Origin: Janthinobacterium sp. 17J80-10
Lineage (GTDB): Bacteria; Pseudomonadota; Gammaproteobacteria; Burkholderiales; Burkholderiaceae_D
Assembly (NCBI RefSeq): GCF_004114795.1
Contig: NZ_CP035311.1
Coordinates: 1,612,001-1,676,000 of the forward strand
Direction of reading: 5' to 3'
Length of the DNA: 64,000 bases
This document shows, piece by piece, positions 28,162-36,217 of the stretch. Position 1 is the stretch's first letter. Each line of letters starts with the position of its first letter. The notes below the pieces were generated by a model, which saw nothing but the letters and a program-made list of their open reading frames with translations, searched no databases and was not told the origin of the DNA. The translations under genes and the position numbers were made by a program.

Positions 28162-29559
28162 ATGTATCCATTCAGAAAAATAAGACCGCGTCTAACTGTA
28201 TTACTTCTCTTGATTTCGAGTATTTCAGGCTGCGCAACGCTCCCCGATATCCATCAGTTGAACCATGCCGGCAACGGCAACGGCAACGGCAACGGCGCCT
28301 TCGCCGTTGCCGGCTCCGCCGGTTTGCTGTCACCGCAAAAAAGTGCGGAGATTCTGCGACGCCTGCAACAAGAAGGAAAGACGGATCTTCTCGAACGACA
28401 TCTTGCGTTCATGCAAGAAATTCATTCCAAGCCATTGATGGTAGGAAATGCCACACGCCTCCTGGTCGATGGTGCGTCAACTTATCACGCCATGTTCCAG
28501 GAAATCCGGTCGGCGCAAGACCACATCAACCTGGAAACTTATATTTATGACGAGGAAGGAATCGGTGAGAGGCTGGGGAAATTACTTGTAGAAAAACAGG
28601 CGCAAGGTGTCCAGGTCAATCTCATGTATGACAGCATAGGCAGCCTGTCAACAAGGAAGGAATTTTTTGAGGAACTTCGTGAGCAGGGGATTAATGTCTG
28701 TGAATTCAATCCGGTAAATCCTTTGCGGGGAAAAATATTCTCGCTGAATAACCGCGATCACCGAAAAATTTTGGTGGTCGACGGGAAAGTGGGATATACC
28801 GGCGGCATCAATATCAGTAGCGTTTATTCTCGCAGCTCGACCGTCCGAGCAAAACGCACGGGCACACCGCATCCGTGGCGGGATACGCAGATCGAAGTGC
28901 GAGGGCCGGCAGCAAAGGAATTCCAGGAACTGTTTCTCGATAGCTGGCAACGCCAGCAGTGTCCTGAGCTCGCGAGAAAAAATTATTATCCTGCGGTTGC
29001 CCCGCAGGGAATCACCGTGGTACGCACGCTCGGCAGCAGTCCCCGCGACGAAGTGAATCTGATCTATATCGAGCTTTTGTCAGCGATACTCCATGCCAGC
29101 AAAAGTATCCACATGACCATGGCTTACTTTGTGCCGGACCCGCAAACGGTAGATGCATTGAAAAACGCGGCCCAGCGCGGCGTCACGGTAAGTCTGGTCC
29201 TGCCGAGCGTCAGTGATGTCTGGAGCACCTTGTATGCAGCGCGCTCGTATTACACGGAGTTGCTCCAGGCTGGCGTCATGATCTACGAACGCAAGGGCGC
29301 GCTTTTGCATGCCAAGACGGTTGTCATCGATGGTGTCTGGTCCACTGTAGGGTCAAGCAATATCGATTTCCGAAGTTTCCTGCACAACGATGAAGTCAAT
29401 ACCATTGTCTTGGGAAAGACATTCGGTGACGAAATGGAGCGGGCCTTCGCAGCGGATCTCTCGGCATCCGAGAAAGTGGATCCAGCGCGCTGGGAAGAGC
29501 GGAGTATGGTTAACCGGATCCGCGAAAATCTGGCACGCATGTGGGCGTATTTTCTTTAG
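28162..29559 (+). CDS. Phospholipase D family lipoprotein, cardiolipin-synthase-like
   Basis: A 465-residue protein with two HKD motifs: HRKILVVDGKVGYTGG near residue 203 and HAKTVVIDGVWSTVGSSNID near residue 379. This pair defines PLD-type phosphatidyltransferases such as cardiolipin synthases. The N-terminus is a lipoprotein signal, with lipobox SISGC near residue 24, so it is probably anchored outside the inner membrane, unlike ClsA with its membrane helices. A short GN repeat follows the signal. Synthase or phospholipase activity cannot be separated by reading. The ribosome site is AGGG. Its neighbours include other envelope genes. Confidence 0.85.
   Translation: MYPFRKIRPRLTVLLLLISSISGCATLPDIHQLNHAGNGNGNGNGAFAVAGSAGLLSPQKSAEILRRLQQEGKTDLLERHLAFMQEIHSKPLMVGNATRLLVDGASTYHAMFQEIRSAQDHINLETYIYDEEGIGERLGKLLVEKQAQGVQVNLMYDSIGSLSTRKEFFEELREQGINVCEFNPVNPLRGKIFSLNNRDHRKILVVDGKVGYTGGINISSVYSRSSTVRAKRTGTPHPWRDTQIEVRGPAAKEFQELFLDSWQRQQCPELARKNYYPAVAPQGITVVRTLGSSPRDEVNLIYIELLSAILHASKSIHMTMAYFVPDPQTVDALKNAAQRGVTVSLVLPSVSDVWSTLYAARSYYTELLQAGVMIYERKGALLHAKTVVIDGVWSTVGSSNIDFRSFLHNDEVNTIVLGKTFGDEMERAFAADLSASEKVDPARWEERSMVNRIRENLARMWAYFL
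28270..28297 (+). repeat. Hexamer tandem repeat (GGCAAC) in the PLD gene
   Basis: About four and a half copies of the hexamer GGCAAC code for Gly-Asn repeats just after the lipoprotein signal. Changes in copy number would stay in frame. Confidence 0.85.
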
Positions 29560-29617
29560 CGCTTCTGACGGGCCGCCTCGGCCAAGCCATTTTTCGCAGA
29601 ATGACTGGCGTCCGGCG

Positions 29618-30460
29618 TCAAGCAGCGCTTAGGCGCCAATACCCCTCTGGCGCAAAGATGTCACTGTGTCCCGGACGCCCAGGTGCGGCAAGCGCACGCA
29701 ATTGGCTGGCATAGCATTGCACCGCGTGCCGCTTGCGTTCAGCCTGGGCGTGAGTATCGAAGGCGACAGGCGTGGCTTCGATACCAAAATGAACCAGCCC
29801 GGTCAGGCGCTGCTGCAGGAGCGTCGGCATGCGTCGATAAAAGCTGTCTTCATAAAGCAGCCACTGGCGCTGGGGATCGCGTGTTCGTGCCATCAACGCG
29901 GCCTGATGCGTAAGGATATGATCCGCATGATATAGCCCCGCAGGCAGCATGACGCTATCAGGATTCTCCTCGTCAAGCACTGCGGCAATTGTCTCGGCCA
30001 GCCCGATTGCGCCTGGAGGGTCGCTATATTGACTGCCCAGGAAGTCGAGCAATATCGGCGTGGCATGCAAGAGCTCGACGGCACGCCCGTGTTCTTCGCG
30101 CCGCTGGACAACAGCCTCGTGTGTATTGGAAAACCCGCCTGCTGCGTCCCAGTCCGTCAGCGGCAATGCAGGTGACGGGAGACCTGCAAAAAGCGATACG
30201 AGGATAAGGCCACGCCGACTGGCCATTACCTCGCCGCATGCAAATATGGCGTCATCGCCATGCGGGGAAATTATCAGCAGTTTGCCGAGTTCAGATACCG
30301 ATTCCATCGCATCCCTTCCAGGCGCTGGCTCGCCCTTTGCGGCGAGCCAGCGGAGTAATCGCGCATATCGATCATGCGTCAATAAATTCAAGGCTGCATT
30401 CCAATCGACAATTGAACGCGGGAAATGAAATCGCGATTGCGACGCAATGTCCAATTGCAA
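29618..30460 (-). CDS. PIG-L/LmbE family deacetylase
   Basis: A 280-residue protein with the metal-binding LmbE motif in a variant form, ISPHGDDAIFACGE (usually PHPDDE), and a later HADHILTH motif. These zinc enzymes remove N-acetyl groups from sugars such as GlcNAc conjugates. No signal peptide is seen. The only ATG in this frame near the motif is at 30307, with GGAAGG before it, giving 229 residues. The TTG at 30460 is listed because the extra 51 residues are open and protein-like. Its neighbours include glycosyltransferases, so a surface-sugar role is possible. Confidence 0.75.
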   Translation of the reverse strand: MQLDIASQSRFHFPRSIVDWNAALNLLTHDRYARLLRWLAAKGEPAPGRDAMESVSELGKLLIISPHGDDAIFACGEVMASRRGLILVSLFAGLPSPALPLTDWDAAGGFSNTHEAVVQRREEHGRAVELLHATPILLDFLGSQYSDPPGAIGLAETIAAVLDEENPDSVMLPAGLYHADHILTHQAALMARTRDPQRQWLLYEDSFYRRMPTLLQQRLTGLVHFGIEATPVAFDTHAQAERKRHAVQCYASQLRALAAPGRPGHSDIFAPEGYWRLSAA

Positions 30461-30983
30461 GTTCTTCGCCAGTTCTGCTCGGCATGCAGATAGTCACATG
30501 TTCAATCAGCTTTTTAATCGCGGTATTGATAAAGCCGACATACTGTATTCAAGACCGCTCGCCAATGCAGTAGTTTCCTGCCTGCGAGCAGACTGTCGCC
30601 ATCATGATTCGTTGCACGGGAATGGCACGCCAAGGAAAGTGAGAAGCCAAAGTATGGCGAGATCGAAACTTCATTATGCTGATGAAATATCTTTTCATCA
30701 GCATGTCGATCGCTTCGTCATAAATCGCCTCCGGATTGATATCCCTCACTCGCCTTCCCAAGTGCATCCTTCACTATGGCTTCACTGCTGCCGCATGCGT
30801 AGCCACGCCAGGATTTTTATCTAAGCGCAAACGCTTCCTTACGCTGGCATAGGTAGTAGTCGTTGGCTTTTGACAAAATTTCCCCGCTGCATGCGAGTTC
30901 TGTTGTCAATATGAATTGCCAAGAACTTATTACATGTCATGGAGTCTAGGAACGACCATCCAAAAACAAGGAAAGGATTGAAA
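30461..30983. other. Intergenic region with one strong hairpin
   Basis: No convincing gene is found in these 523 bases. Short open frames exist on both strands but lack ribosome sites or recognisable sequence. A perfect inverted repeat lies at 30676-30704, and a small dyad AAGCG-CAAA-CGCTT is at 30823-30836. The right end must hold the promoter of the BON-domain gene; no clear -35/-10 pair was found. Confidence 0.6.
30676..30704. repeat. Perfect 12-base inverted repeat
   Basis: ATGCTGATGAAA (30676-30687) and TTTCATCAGCAT (30693-30704) enclose a 5-base loop. It is not followed by a T-run in either direction, so it could be an operator or RNA structure. Confidence 0.7.
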
Positions 30984-31394
30984 ATGAACAAGATTTCCTA
31001 TTTCACAAAAACTTTATTGTTGGTCTTTGCTTTGGGAGCAGCAATGACCGGGTGTGACCGTCGTGCCGCTGATCAGACCGGGACGCAGTCCTCCGGTGCA
31101 ACGTCATCGCCACGATCGGAATCCATGTCCTCGGGAGCGCGATCATCCGGGGCAAGTACAAGTGGTTCGGCAGAAAGAGCGATTGATGATTCCGTCATCA
31201 CTACCAAAGCCAAGTCGGCATTACTGGCAGATACGACAGTCAAGGGCACTGATATCAACGTTGAAACCAATCGCGGCATCGTTTCGCTCAGCGGCATGGT
31301 TGACAATGACCGGCAGCGTGATCGTGCTGCAAGCATTGTGCGCGGTATCGATGGCGTCAAGAGTGTGGAAAATAAAATGACTGTAAAGCATTAA
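30984..31394 (+). CDS. BON-domain lipoprotein (OsmY-like)
   Basis: A 136-residue protein with a lipoprotein signal (LLLVFALGAAMTGC, Cys near residue 24). A Ser/Gly-rich linker of about 40 residues follows, and then one BON domain: DDSVITTKAKSALLADTTVKGTDINVETNRGIVSLSG and RAASIVRGIDGVKSVEN. BON domains bind membranes or lipids, and OsmY-type proteins protect the envelope under osmotic stress. A ribosome site AGGA precedes ATG 30984. The sigma-54 activator gene follows after 72 bases on the same strand. Confidence 0.88.
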   Translation: MNKISYFTKTLLLVFALGAAMTGCDRRAADQTGTQSSGATSSPRSESMSSGARSSGASTSGSAERAIDDSVITTKAKSALLADTTVKGTDINVETNRGIVSLSGMVDNDRQRDRAASIVRGIDGVKSVENKMTVKH

Positions 31395-31466
31395 TACATT
31401 CTGGTTCCGGCCCGGTATGGCAGCCGCTGTACCGGAAGCCGGTGTGAACACGGAGGAAATGACGTT

Positions 31467-32570
31467 ATGCCACACGTACTAGCCTTCGAAAATGAAAGTG
31501 AGCTACCCCCGATTTCGGAAAGCGTCAGGCTGAAGCCTGACATTGCAATGCTGTACGTAGGACGGTTTGGCAGCATGCTGGGCACTGCGCCGGCCATGCA
31601 AAAGTTTTACCATCATGTTGCACGTGTTGCCCCGACGGACGCCACGGTGTTGCTTTTGGGTGAAAGTGGTACCGGCAAGGAACTAGCTGCACAGACGATC
31701 CATACATTGAGCTTGCGGCAGAACGCGCCATTTTTGCCAGTGAATTGTGGTGCCATTTCACCGCAACTGATTGAAAGCGAGATTTTTGGTCACGAGAAGG
31801 GTAGCTTCACTGGCGCTGAACGGCAACATAAAGGGTACTTCGAGCGCGCTAACGGCGGGACTTTATTTCTCGATGAAATTACCGAAATGCCGCCGGAATT
31901 GCAGGTCAAGCTGTTACGGGTTCTGGAGAGCGGCTCTTTCATGCGCATCGGGAGCAACCTGGAAATTGATTCGGATGTCCGCATCATTGCTGCAAGTAAT
32001 CGTGATCCAGAGCAGGCCGTTTCTGAAGGGAAACTGCGTCTAGACTTGTACCATCGTTTGAACGTGTTTCCCCTTTATCTTCCGCCATTGCGCGAACGTA
32101 CCGAAGACATGGAGCTGTTGGTACAACATTTTCTGGATGAACTCAATCTAACGTATGGCACCACCAAGGTGATGGCACCGGAAGCCTTGGCCAACCTGGT
32201 TACGCGCAGCTGGCCAGGGAATGTGCGTGAATTGCGCAATCATATTCAGCGGGCCTACATTTTGGCCGACCAACTTATCGGGGTCGCCGCTCTTTCACCT
32301 GATATGTCGGACCACGTGTCCAATGCTGATCTGACTTTAGCCATTCCAGTGGGAACGTCATTAGCAGAGGTCGACAAAAAAATAATTTTTGCGACCTTGC
32401 AGTTGTGCGATGGGGTCAAGAAACATGCAGCAGCAGTTCTGGGCATTAGCTTGAAGACGCTCTATAACCGGCTGCAAGAATATGGTTTGGCAGAACAACT
32501 ACCGGACGCGGAAGACGAAAGGATGCTGAGGGCGGTCGACGAAAAAAACGTACCTGGTTTTACAGGGTGA
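31467..32570 (+). CDS. Sigma-54 activator (AAA+ plus Fis HTH) without receiver domain
   Basis: A 367-residue enhancer-binding protein. Only about 45 residues precede the AAA+ domain, so no response-receiver, GAF or PAS domain is present. Walker A is GESGTGKE, the sigma-54 contact loop is GSFTGA, Walker B is GGTLFLDE, and RIIAASNRDPE and the arginine-finger region LYHRLNVFPLYLPPLRER follow. The C-terminal Fis-type helix-turn-helix is AAVLGISLKTLYNRLQEYGL. This layout resembles PspF, which is controlled by a partner protein rather than by phosphorylation. Its targets are not known; a sigma-54-like element lies at 44363-44379. Confidence 0.9.
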   Translation: MPHVLAFENESELPPISESVRLKPDIAMLYVGRFGSMLGTAPAMQKFYHHVARVAPTDATVLLLGESGTGKELAAQTIHTLSLRQNAPFLPVNCGAISPQLIESEIFGHEKGSFTGAERQHKGYFERANGGTLFLDEITEMPPELQVKLLRVLESGSFMRIGSNLEIDSDVRIIAASNRDPEQAVSEGKLRLDLYHRLNVFPLYLPPLRERTEDMELLVQHFLDELNLTYGTTKVMAPEALANLVTRSWPGNVRELRNHIQRAYILADQLIGVAALSPDMSDHVSNADLTLAIPVGTSLAEVDKKIIFATLQLCDGVKKHAAAVLGISLKTLYNRLQEYGLAEQLPDAEDERMLRAVDEKNVPGFTG

Positions 32571-32679
32571 AGGATGTTACGCCGTGATGATTGGTCTTGT
32601 CATTATCCAAATGGCACGCGCATCGGATTGGCGGGATTGATCGTGTAGCCAGGAAAGCATTGAGTGCGGCCAAAAAGAA

Positions 32680-32695
32680 CTGTATGTAAATACAG
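32680..32695. promoter_or_regulatory. LexA (SOS) box
   Basis: CTGTATGTAAATACAG fits the CTGT-N8-ACAG SOS consensus. A TATGAT -10-like element lies at 32714-32719 on the plus strand, with the box covering the -35 region. The nearest plus-strand gene is 0.7 kb away; between them lies the HTH regulator gene on the minus strand. Confidence 0.7.
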
Positions 32696-32740
32696 TTAAA
32701 ATCATTTTTGTGCTATGATTTTTTTGATGCGTCTTGTTGC

Positions 32741-33118
32741 TTATTCGCCGGTCTGAAACTGTTGTTGGAAATGACGAATCAAACTGTTACGAGCTTCATG
32801 CGGTTGGGCGCGAAAATATGCCAGTGCAGTTGCGACAAAGATTTTTTCTTTATCATCCAGTGGTAAGACAAGAGGATCGTGTTCACGGTCCATCCAACCA
32901 TGCGGCAAACGGAGCCGTGTCTCCATGATGCGCGCAAGATTGCCACCAATGTTTTTACGATTGCATTTGATATGACTGAGGTAGCGTTCCGATAGCCCGA
33001 GATGGTGTGCAAACAGTTTCAGCATGCCGTGTTTTGGTTCTCCCGGATTGTTATGCATGAAATCGTTAAACAATTTCATGAAATTCCGGTGTCGAATTTG
33101 GGCGCTGTCGAGAAGCAT
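32741..33118 (-). CDS. Phage-type HTH regulator
   Basis: A 125-residue protein. The central segment MLKLFAHHLGLSERYLSHIKCNRKNIGGNLARIMETRLRLPHGWMDR has a Cro/CI-like helix-turn-helix pattern. The closing LPxGWMDR is common in small prophage and plasmid repressors of Burkholderiales. The gene has a GGGAGG ribosome site and is divergent from the phage-like operon starting at 33399. The shared intergenic region contains palindromes. A role as repressor of that operon is inferred from this layout. Confidence 0.65.
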   Translation of the reverse strand: MLLDSAQIRHRNFMKLFNDFMHNNPGEPKHGMLKLFAHHLGLSERYLSHIKCNRKNIGGNLARIMETRLRLPHGWMDREHDPLVLPLDDKEKIFVATALAYFRAQPHEARNSLIRHFQQQFQTGE

Positions 33119-33164
33119 AATCCCTCCCGCTTATAGATTGACGGCATGACGCTGAGGTATTGGC

Positions 33165-33175
33165 AAGTGTCACTT
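33165..33175. promoter_or_regulatory. Small palindrome AAGTG-T-CACTT
   Basis: An 11-base perfect palindrome about 47 bases upstream of the HTH regulator start. It could be a second operator in the divergent promoter region; no function is shown. Confidence 0.35.
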
Positions 33176-33217
33176 TCTCAAGTTATTACTTACCTTTCCA
33201 GCCGCTCATATTTTAAA

Positions 33218-33268
33218 CGGACAGTTGTTTTTTTATGTTGATAATTCACAACCAAATTGGTAGTGAAT
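33218..33268 (+). promoter_or_regulatory. Candidate early promoter overlapped by a 25-base palindromic operator
   Basis: A possible -35 CGGACA (33218-33223) and -10 GATAAT (33240-33245) are 16 bases apart. The near-perfect palindrome at 33244-33268 has arms ATTCACAACCAA and TTGGTAGTGAAT around a central A, with one mismatched pair. It overlaps the -10 and start site, the place expected for a repressor site controlling the rightward operon. Confidence 0.55.
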
Positions 33269-33398
33269 GGGCTGCATCCCTTTGGAGGAGTGCCAGGATC
33301 AGTACGGCTGTCGAGGCATTTACAAGCCGGACGCATCTTGTCGGTTCCGTTGCGCGAGACGTTGGCGACTTTACTTTTACTTCATGGAGTAAATCGAT

Positions 33399-34028
33399 AT
33401 GCGACACACTTTTACACCCAGGCGCCCTTTCACCCGGCAGGCAGTTTTTCCGACAGCGCCTGAATTGATGGAGGCAATTTCGGCGACTGCGGAATTATGT
33501 GGGCATCCGCTTTCTCCTGCAGCCTCCGCTCTGCTGGCCAATGACCTGGCTGCCCTGGATCGGAAAGCTGTGCTGGCTGCTTTGGCACGTTGTCGTGCGG
33601 AATTGCCGCGAGGCTTGAATATTGGCGAGGTCTTGACCAGAGTCGAGGATGGTCGTCCCGCCGCAGAAGACGCCTGGCGCATGCTCCCCCTTAGCGAAGC
33701 GGAATCGGTCGTCTGGACAAAAGAAATGGCGCAAGCCTGGGGCAAGGTCTCAAGTCGGCTGCTCAATACCGAGCGCGAGACCGCCCATGCGATTTTCGTG
33801 CAATGCTATACACAGGCTGTGTTGATGGCGCGCTGCACGCAGGAAAAAATTACCTGGACACCTTCGCTGGGCACCGATCCTGTCCACCGTGAACAGGTGT
33901 TGCTGGATGCCTTGCAGAAGGAACGATTGACTGCTGATTATGTCAAAGATTTACTACCTTATAGGGCGTTGAGTTTGCCGGCACGGCAAGTGTTTTCTCA
34001 ATTACGCCTGGATATTTTTCCGAAATAA
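33399..34028 (+). CDS. Phage-like protein of unknown function
   Basis: A 209-residue protein. LSPAASALLANDLAALDRKAVLAALARCRAELPRGLNIGEVLTRVEDGRPAAEDAWRML resembles, from memory, proteins of betaproteobacterial prophage early regions that occur near recombination genes. A second part around VVWTKEMAQAWGKV and ITWTPSLGTDPVHREQVLLDAL is also helical. No catalytic motif is seen. The start has GGAG 9 bases upstream. It is the first gene of a rightward operon with the Sak4-like ATPase and Gp157 gene. Confidence 0.65.
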   Translation: MRHTFTPRRPFTRQAVFPTAPELMEAISATAELCGHPLSPAASALLANDLAALDRKAVLAALARCRAELPRGLNIGEVLTRVEDGRPAAEDAWRMLPLSEAESVVWTKEMAQAWGKVSSRLLNTERETAHAIFVQCYTQAVLMARCTQEKITWTPSLGTDPVHREQVLLDALQKERLTADYVKDLLPYRALSLPARQVFSQLRLDIFPK

Positions 34029-34216
34029 AATTAATTTTTCGCACTTTCGCCAACAGTAAAAGCTACCTAAATGAGCTGATTGTTAGCTCGTACCAAACCT
34101 TGCATCTGCCTATGGATGACATTCAGGATTTTGGAGATGGCGGTTTGCAGTGGTTTGCGCAAATTGGCCGTCTTGAGCAATTCGAGTACGAAAGTTTTGA
34201 AAGGATATATCGGATC

Positions 34217-35143
34217 ATGAGCGAATTCGAAATTCACCGTGCAACCAAACGTCGCGCAAAACTGCGTCTTGGAATGTCGGGTCCTGCCGGTAGCGGCAAG
34301 ACCTATTCTGCCTTGCTGATTGCGTCAGGACTGGGCGGCAGGATCGGCTTGATCGATACCGAGCATGGCAGTGGCGACCTGTATGCGGATTTGCTGCCGG
34401 AAGGCTATGACGTATTGCGCCTGGCACCGCCCTTTACCCCAGGGCGCTATATCGAGGCAATCCGTGCAATGGAGCAGGCCGGGGTGACGACCATTATCAT
34501 CGACAGCCTGACGCACGCCTGGAGCGGCGAAGGCGGCTCGCTGGACCGGCAAGGCAAGATTGCCGACCGTTCCGGCAATTCTTGGCAGGCCTGGCGGCAA
34601 GTCACTCCCGAACACAATGCACTCGTCGAAGCCCTGTTGCAAAGCCGCTGCCATATCATTGCAACGATGCGTGCCAAAACAGAATATGTGCAGGAAAAGG
34701 ATGAGCGCACCGGCAAGCAGGTGGTACGCAAGATCGGACTGGCGCCGATCATGCGTGATGGCATCGACTATGAGTTTACAATTTTCATGGAGCTCGATAT
34801 TCAGCACATGGCTTACATCGGCAAGGACAGAACTCGGCTGTTCGATGGCCAGATTGTGAAGCCTGACGTCGAAGTCGGGCGGCGTTTGCTGGCGTGGTTG
34901 CAGTCCGGTGAGGAAGAGCCACAAGTGGAACAGGCAGCGATGGGCGACGAGCAATTGGCGGACCTATCCAATTCCATCAGGCGTGCGCGCGATCTCGATG
35001 AGTTGTATCACGTATTTGCCGCAGCCTACCGCACGGCCAACGCACTTCCGGATGCGGCGGCGATAGCTGAACTTACGCGCATCAAGGATGAACGCAAGGC
35101 GGCGCTGGAAGCTGAAGAGGCAGAGTATGGAGAGCATGCATGA
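34217..35143 (+). CDS. RecA-like phage ATPase (Sak4-type AAA family)
   Basis: A 308-residue ATPase. Walker A GPAGSGKTYSA lies near residue 22 and the Walker B-like strand TIIIDSLTHAW near residue 93, followed by AWRQVTPEHNALVEALLQSRCHIIATMRAKTEY. This order is typical of phage Sak4-family proteins, RecA-core ATPases that help single-strand annealing or recombination. ATG 34217 fits family N-termini, where the ATPase core begins within 20 residues; in-frame starts exist upstream to 34100. The stop overlaps the Gp157 gene by 4 bases. Confidence 0.82.
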   Translation: MSEFEIHRATKRRAKLRLGMSGPAGSGKTYSALLIASGLGGRIGLIDTEHGSGDLYADLLPEGYDVLRLAPPFTPGRYIEAIRAMEQAGVTTIIIDSLTHAWSGEGGSLDRQGKIADRSGNSWQAWRQVTPEHNALVEALLQSRCHIIATMRAKTEYVQEKDERTGKQVVRKIGLAPIMRDGIDYEFTIFMELDIQHMAYIGKDRTRLFDGQIVKPDVEVGRRLLAWLQSGEEEPQVEQAAMGDEQLADLSNSIRRARDLDELYHVFAAAYRTANALPDAAAIAELTRIKDERKAALEAEEAEYGEHA

Positions 35144-35646
35144 ATCCGGTATTCGAGGCATTTGAGCTGGCTGCGCACTATCGGCGTCTGGCCGAATCGC
35201 TCGCCGAGCAGCATGAAGATCCACAAGTCATTCAGGATACCCTGGAAGCAGAGTCAGGCCGGCTTGACGACCATCTGGAAAATCTGGCCAAGATGGTGCG
35301 CAATATCGAGAGTGCCGACAGCGGCGTCTTGCGTACCATGGAGGATTTGGCGGCGCGCCACGCCGGCTTGCAGCGTGCCGCCGTGCGCGGACGCAAGTTG
35401 CTGTTGGATCTGATGCAGCGTGCCCAGCGGGACCGGGTCACAACGGCGCTATTTTCAATCGCTGTCCGGAAAAATCCACCTGCTGTGGTTGTCGATTGTG
35501 CCGCGGATTTGCCCCTGGCTTTTCTGCAGTTTCCGGAACCGCCAGCCCCGGTGCCGGATAAAAAGGCCATTGCAGCCTCATTGAAGGCCGGGCTCAACGT
35601 GCCAGGTGCGCATCTCGAACAAGGCATGCGCTTAGAAATCCGATAG
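35140..35646 (+). CDS. Siphovirus Gp157-like protein
   Basis: A 168-residue protein. The first 110 residues form a long helical, coiled-coil region (LEAESGRLDDHLENLAKMVRNIES). The C-terminal part carries the Gp157 signature: LFSIAVRKNPPAVVV, then PEPPAPVPDKKAIAASLKAG, then VPGAHLEQGMRLEIR. Gp157 proteins are phage early proteins, associated with phage resistance in Streptococcus thermophilus, and often lie beside recombination ATPases. It overlaps the Sak4-like gene by 4 bases. It is the last recognisable phage gene here. Confidence 0.88.
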   Translation: MNPVFEAFELAAHYRRLAESLAEQHEDPQVIQDTLEAESGRLDDHLENLAKMVRNIESADSGVLRTMEDLAARHAGLQRAAVRGRKLLLDLMQRAQRDRVTTALFSIAVRKNPPAVVVDCAADLPLAFLQFPEPPAPVPDKKAIAASLKAGLNVPGAHLEQGMRLEIR

Positions 35647-35688
35647 CGGTATGGGAATTGCTTGGTTTTTTCTATAGAGGAAAAACCT

Positions 35689-36186
35689 ATGAATTCCTGG
35701 TTGCATGTCGATTGGCAAGCTTTATTTCACCTCAGTGCCCCGGCTATCGAAATCATCGTGCGGGGCACGGCAGTCTATTGGTTTCTCTTTTTTATTTTCC
35801 GGTTTTTAATACGCCGTGACGTCGGCAACGTCGGGATTGCCGACATTCTATTACTGGTGATTGTGGCCGATGCATCCCAGAATGCCATGGCGGGAGATAC
35901 CCATTCCGTCAGCGATGGGATGTTATTGGTTGCCACCTTAATCGGCTGGAATATGTTGCTGGATTGGCTGAGCTACCGTTTCATATTTGTGCGCAAATTT
36001 GCCGTACCTTCTTCTCTTTGCCTGATTAAAAACGGCGCATTGATTAGGCGGAATTTGCGGCGGGAATTAATCAGTGACGACGAGTTATGGGCCAAATTGC
36101 GAGAGCAGGGAGTCGCCGATCTGCAAGAAGTAAAACTGGCGCATCTCGAACCGGACGGTGAAATCAGCATCATCAAGAAGGAATAG
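35689..36186 (+). CDS. DUF421 membrane protein (YetF-like)
   Basis: A 165-residue protein with about three membrane segments in the first 100 residues (IIVRGTAVYWFLFFIFRFLI, VGIADILLLVIVADASQNAM, MLLVATLIGWNMLLDWLSY). The cytoplasmic DUF421 domain follows, with LIKNGALIRRNLRRELISDDELWAKLREQGV and VKLAHLEPDGEISIIKK. Function is unknown; relatives occur in spores and stress regions. ATG 35689 follows AGAGG. It sits 42 bases after the Gp157 gene and may be read from the same transcript. Confidence 0.88.
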   Translation: MNSWLHVDWQALFHLSAPAIEIIVRGTAVYWFLFFIFRFLIRRDVGNVGIADILLLVIVADASQNAMAGDTHSVSDGMLLVATLIGWNMLLDWLSYRFIFVRKFAVPSSLCLIKNGALIRRNLRRELISDDELWAKLREQGVADLQEVKLAHLEPDGEISIIKKE

Positions 36187-36217
36187 CGGGCATCGAAAAT
36201 CGCTTGCGGCTCGACAT

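Noticed and set aside
30447-30824. Open frame of 125 residues on the plus strand
   Set aside because: No ribosome site, unusual composition and no recognised pattern; it also spans the strong hairpin.
32590-32640. Sigma-54 promoter at TGGCACG after the activator gene
   Set aside because: The -12 part is TCGGA rather than TTGCA, so GG-N10-GC is not met.
32741-35646. Complete prophage
   Set aside because: No integrase, terminase, structural, tail or lysis genes and no flanking repeat were found.
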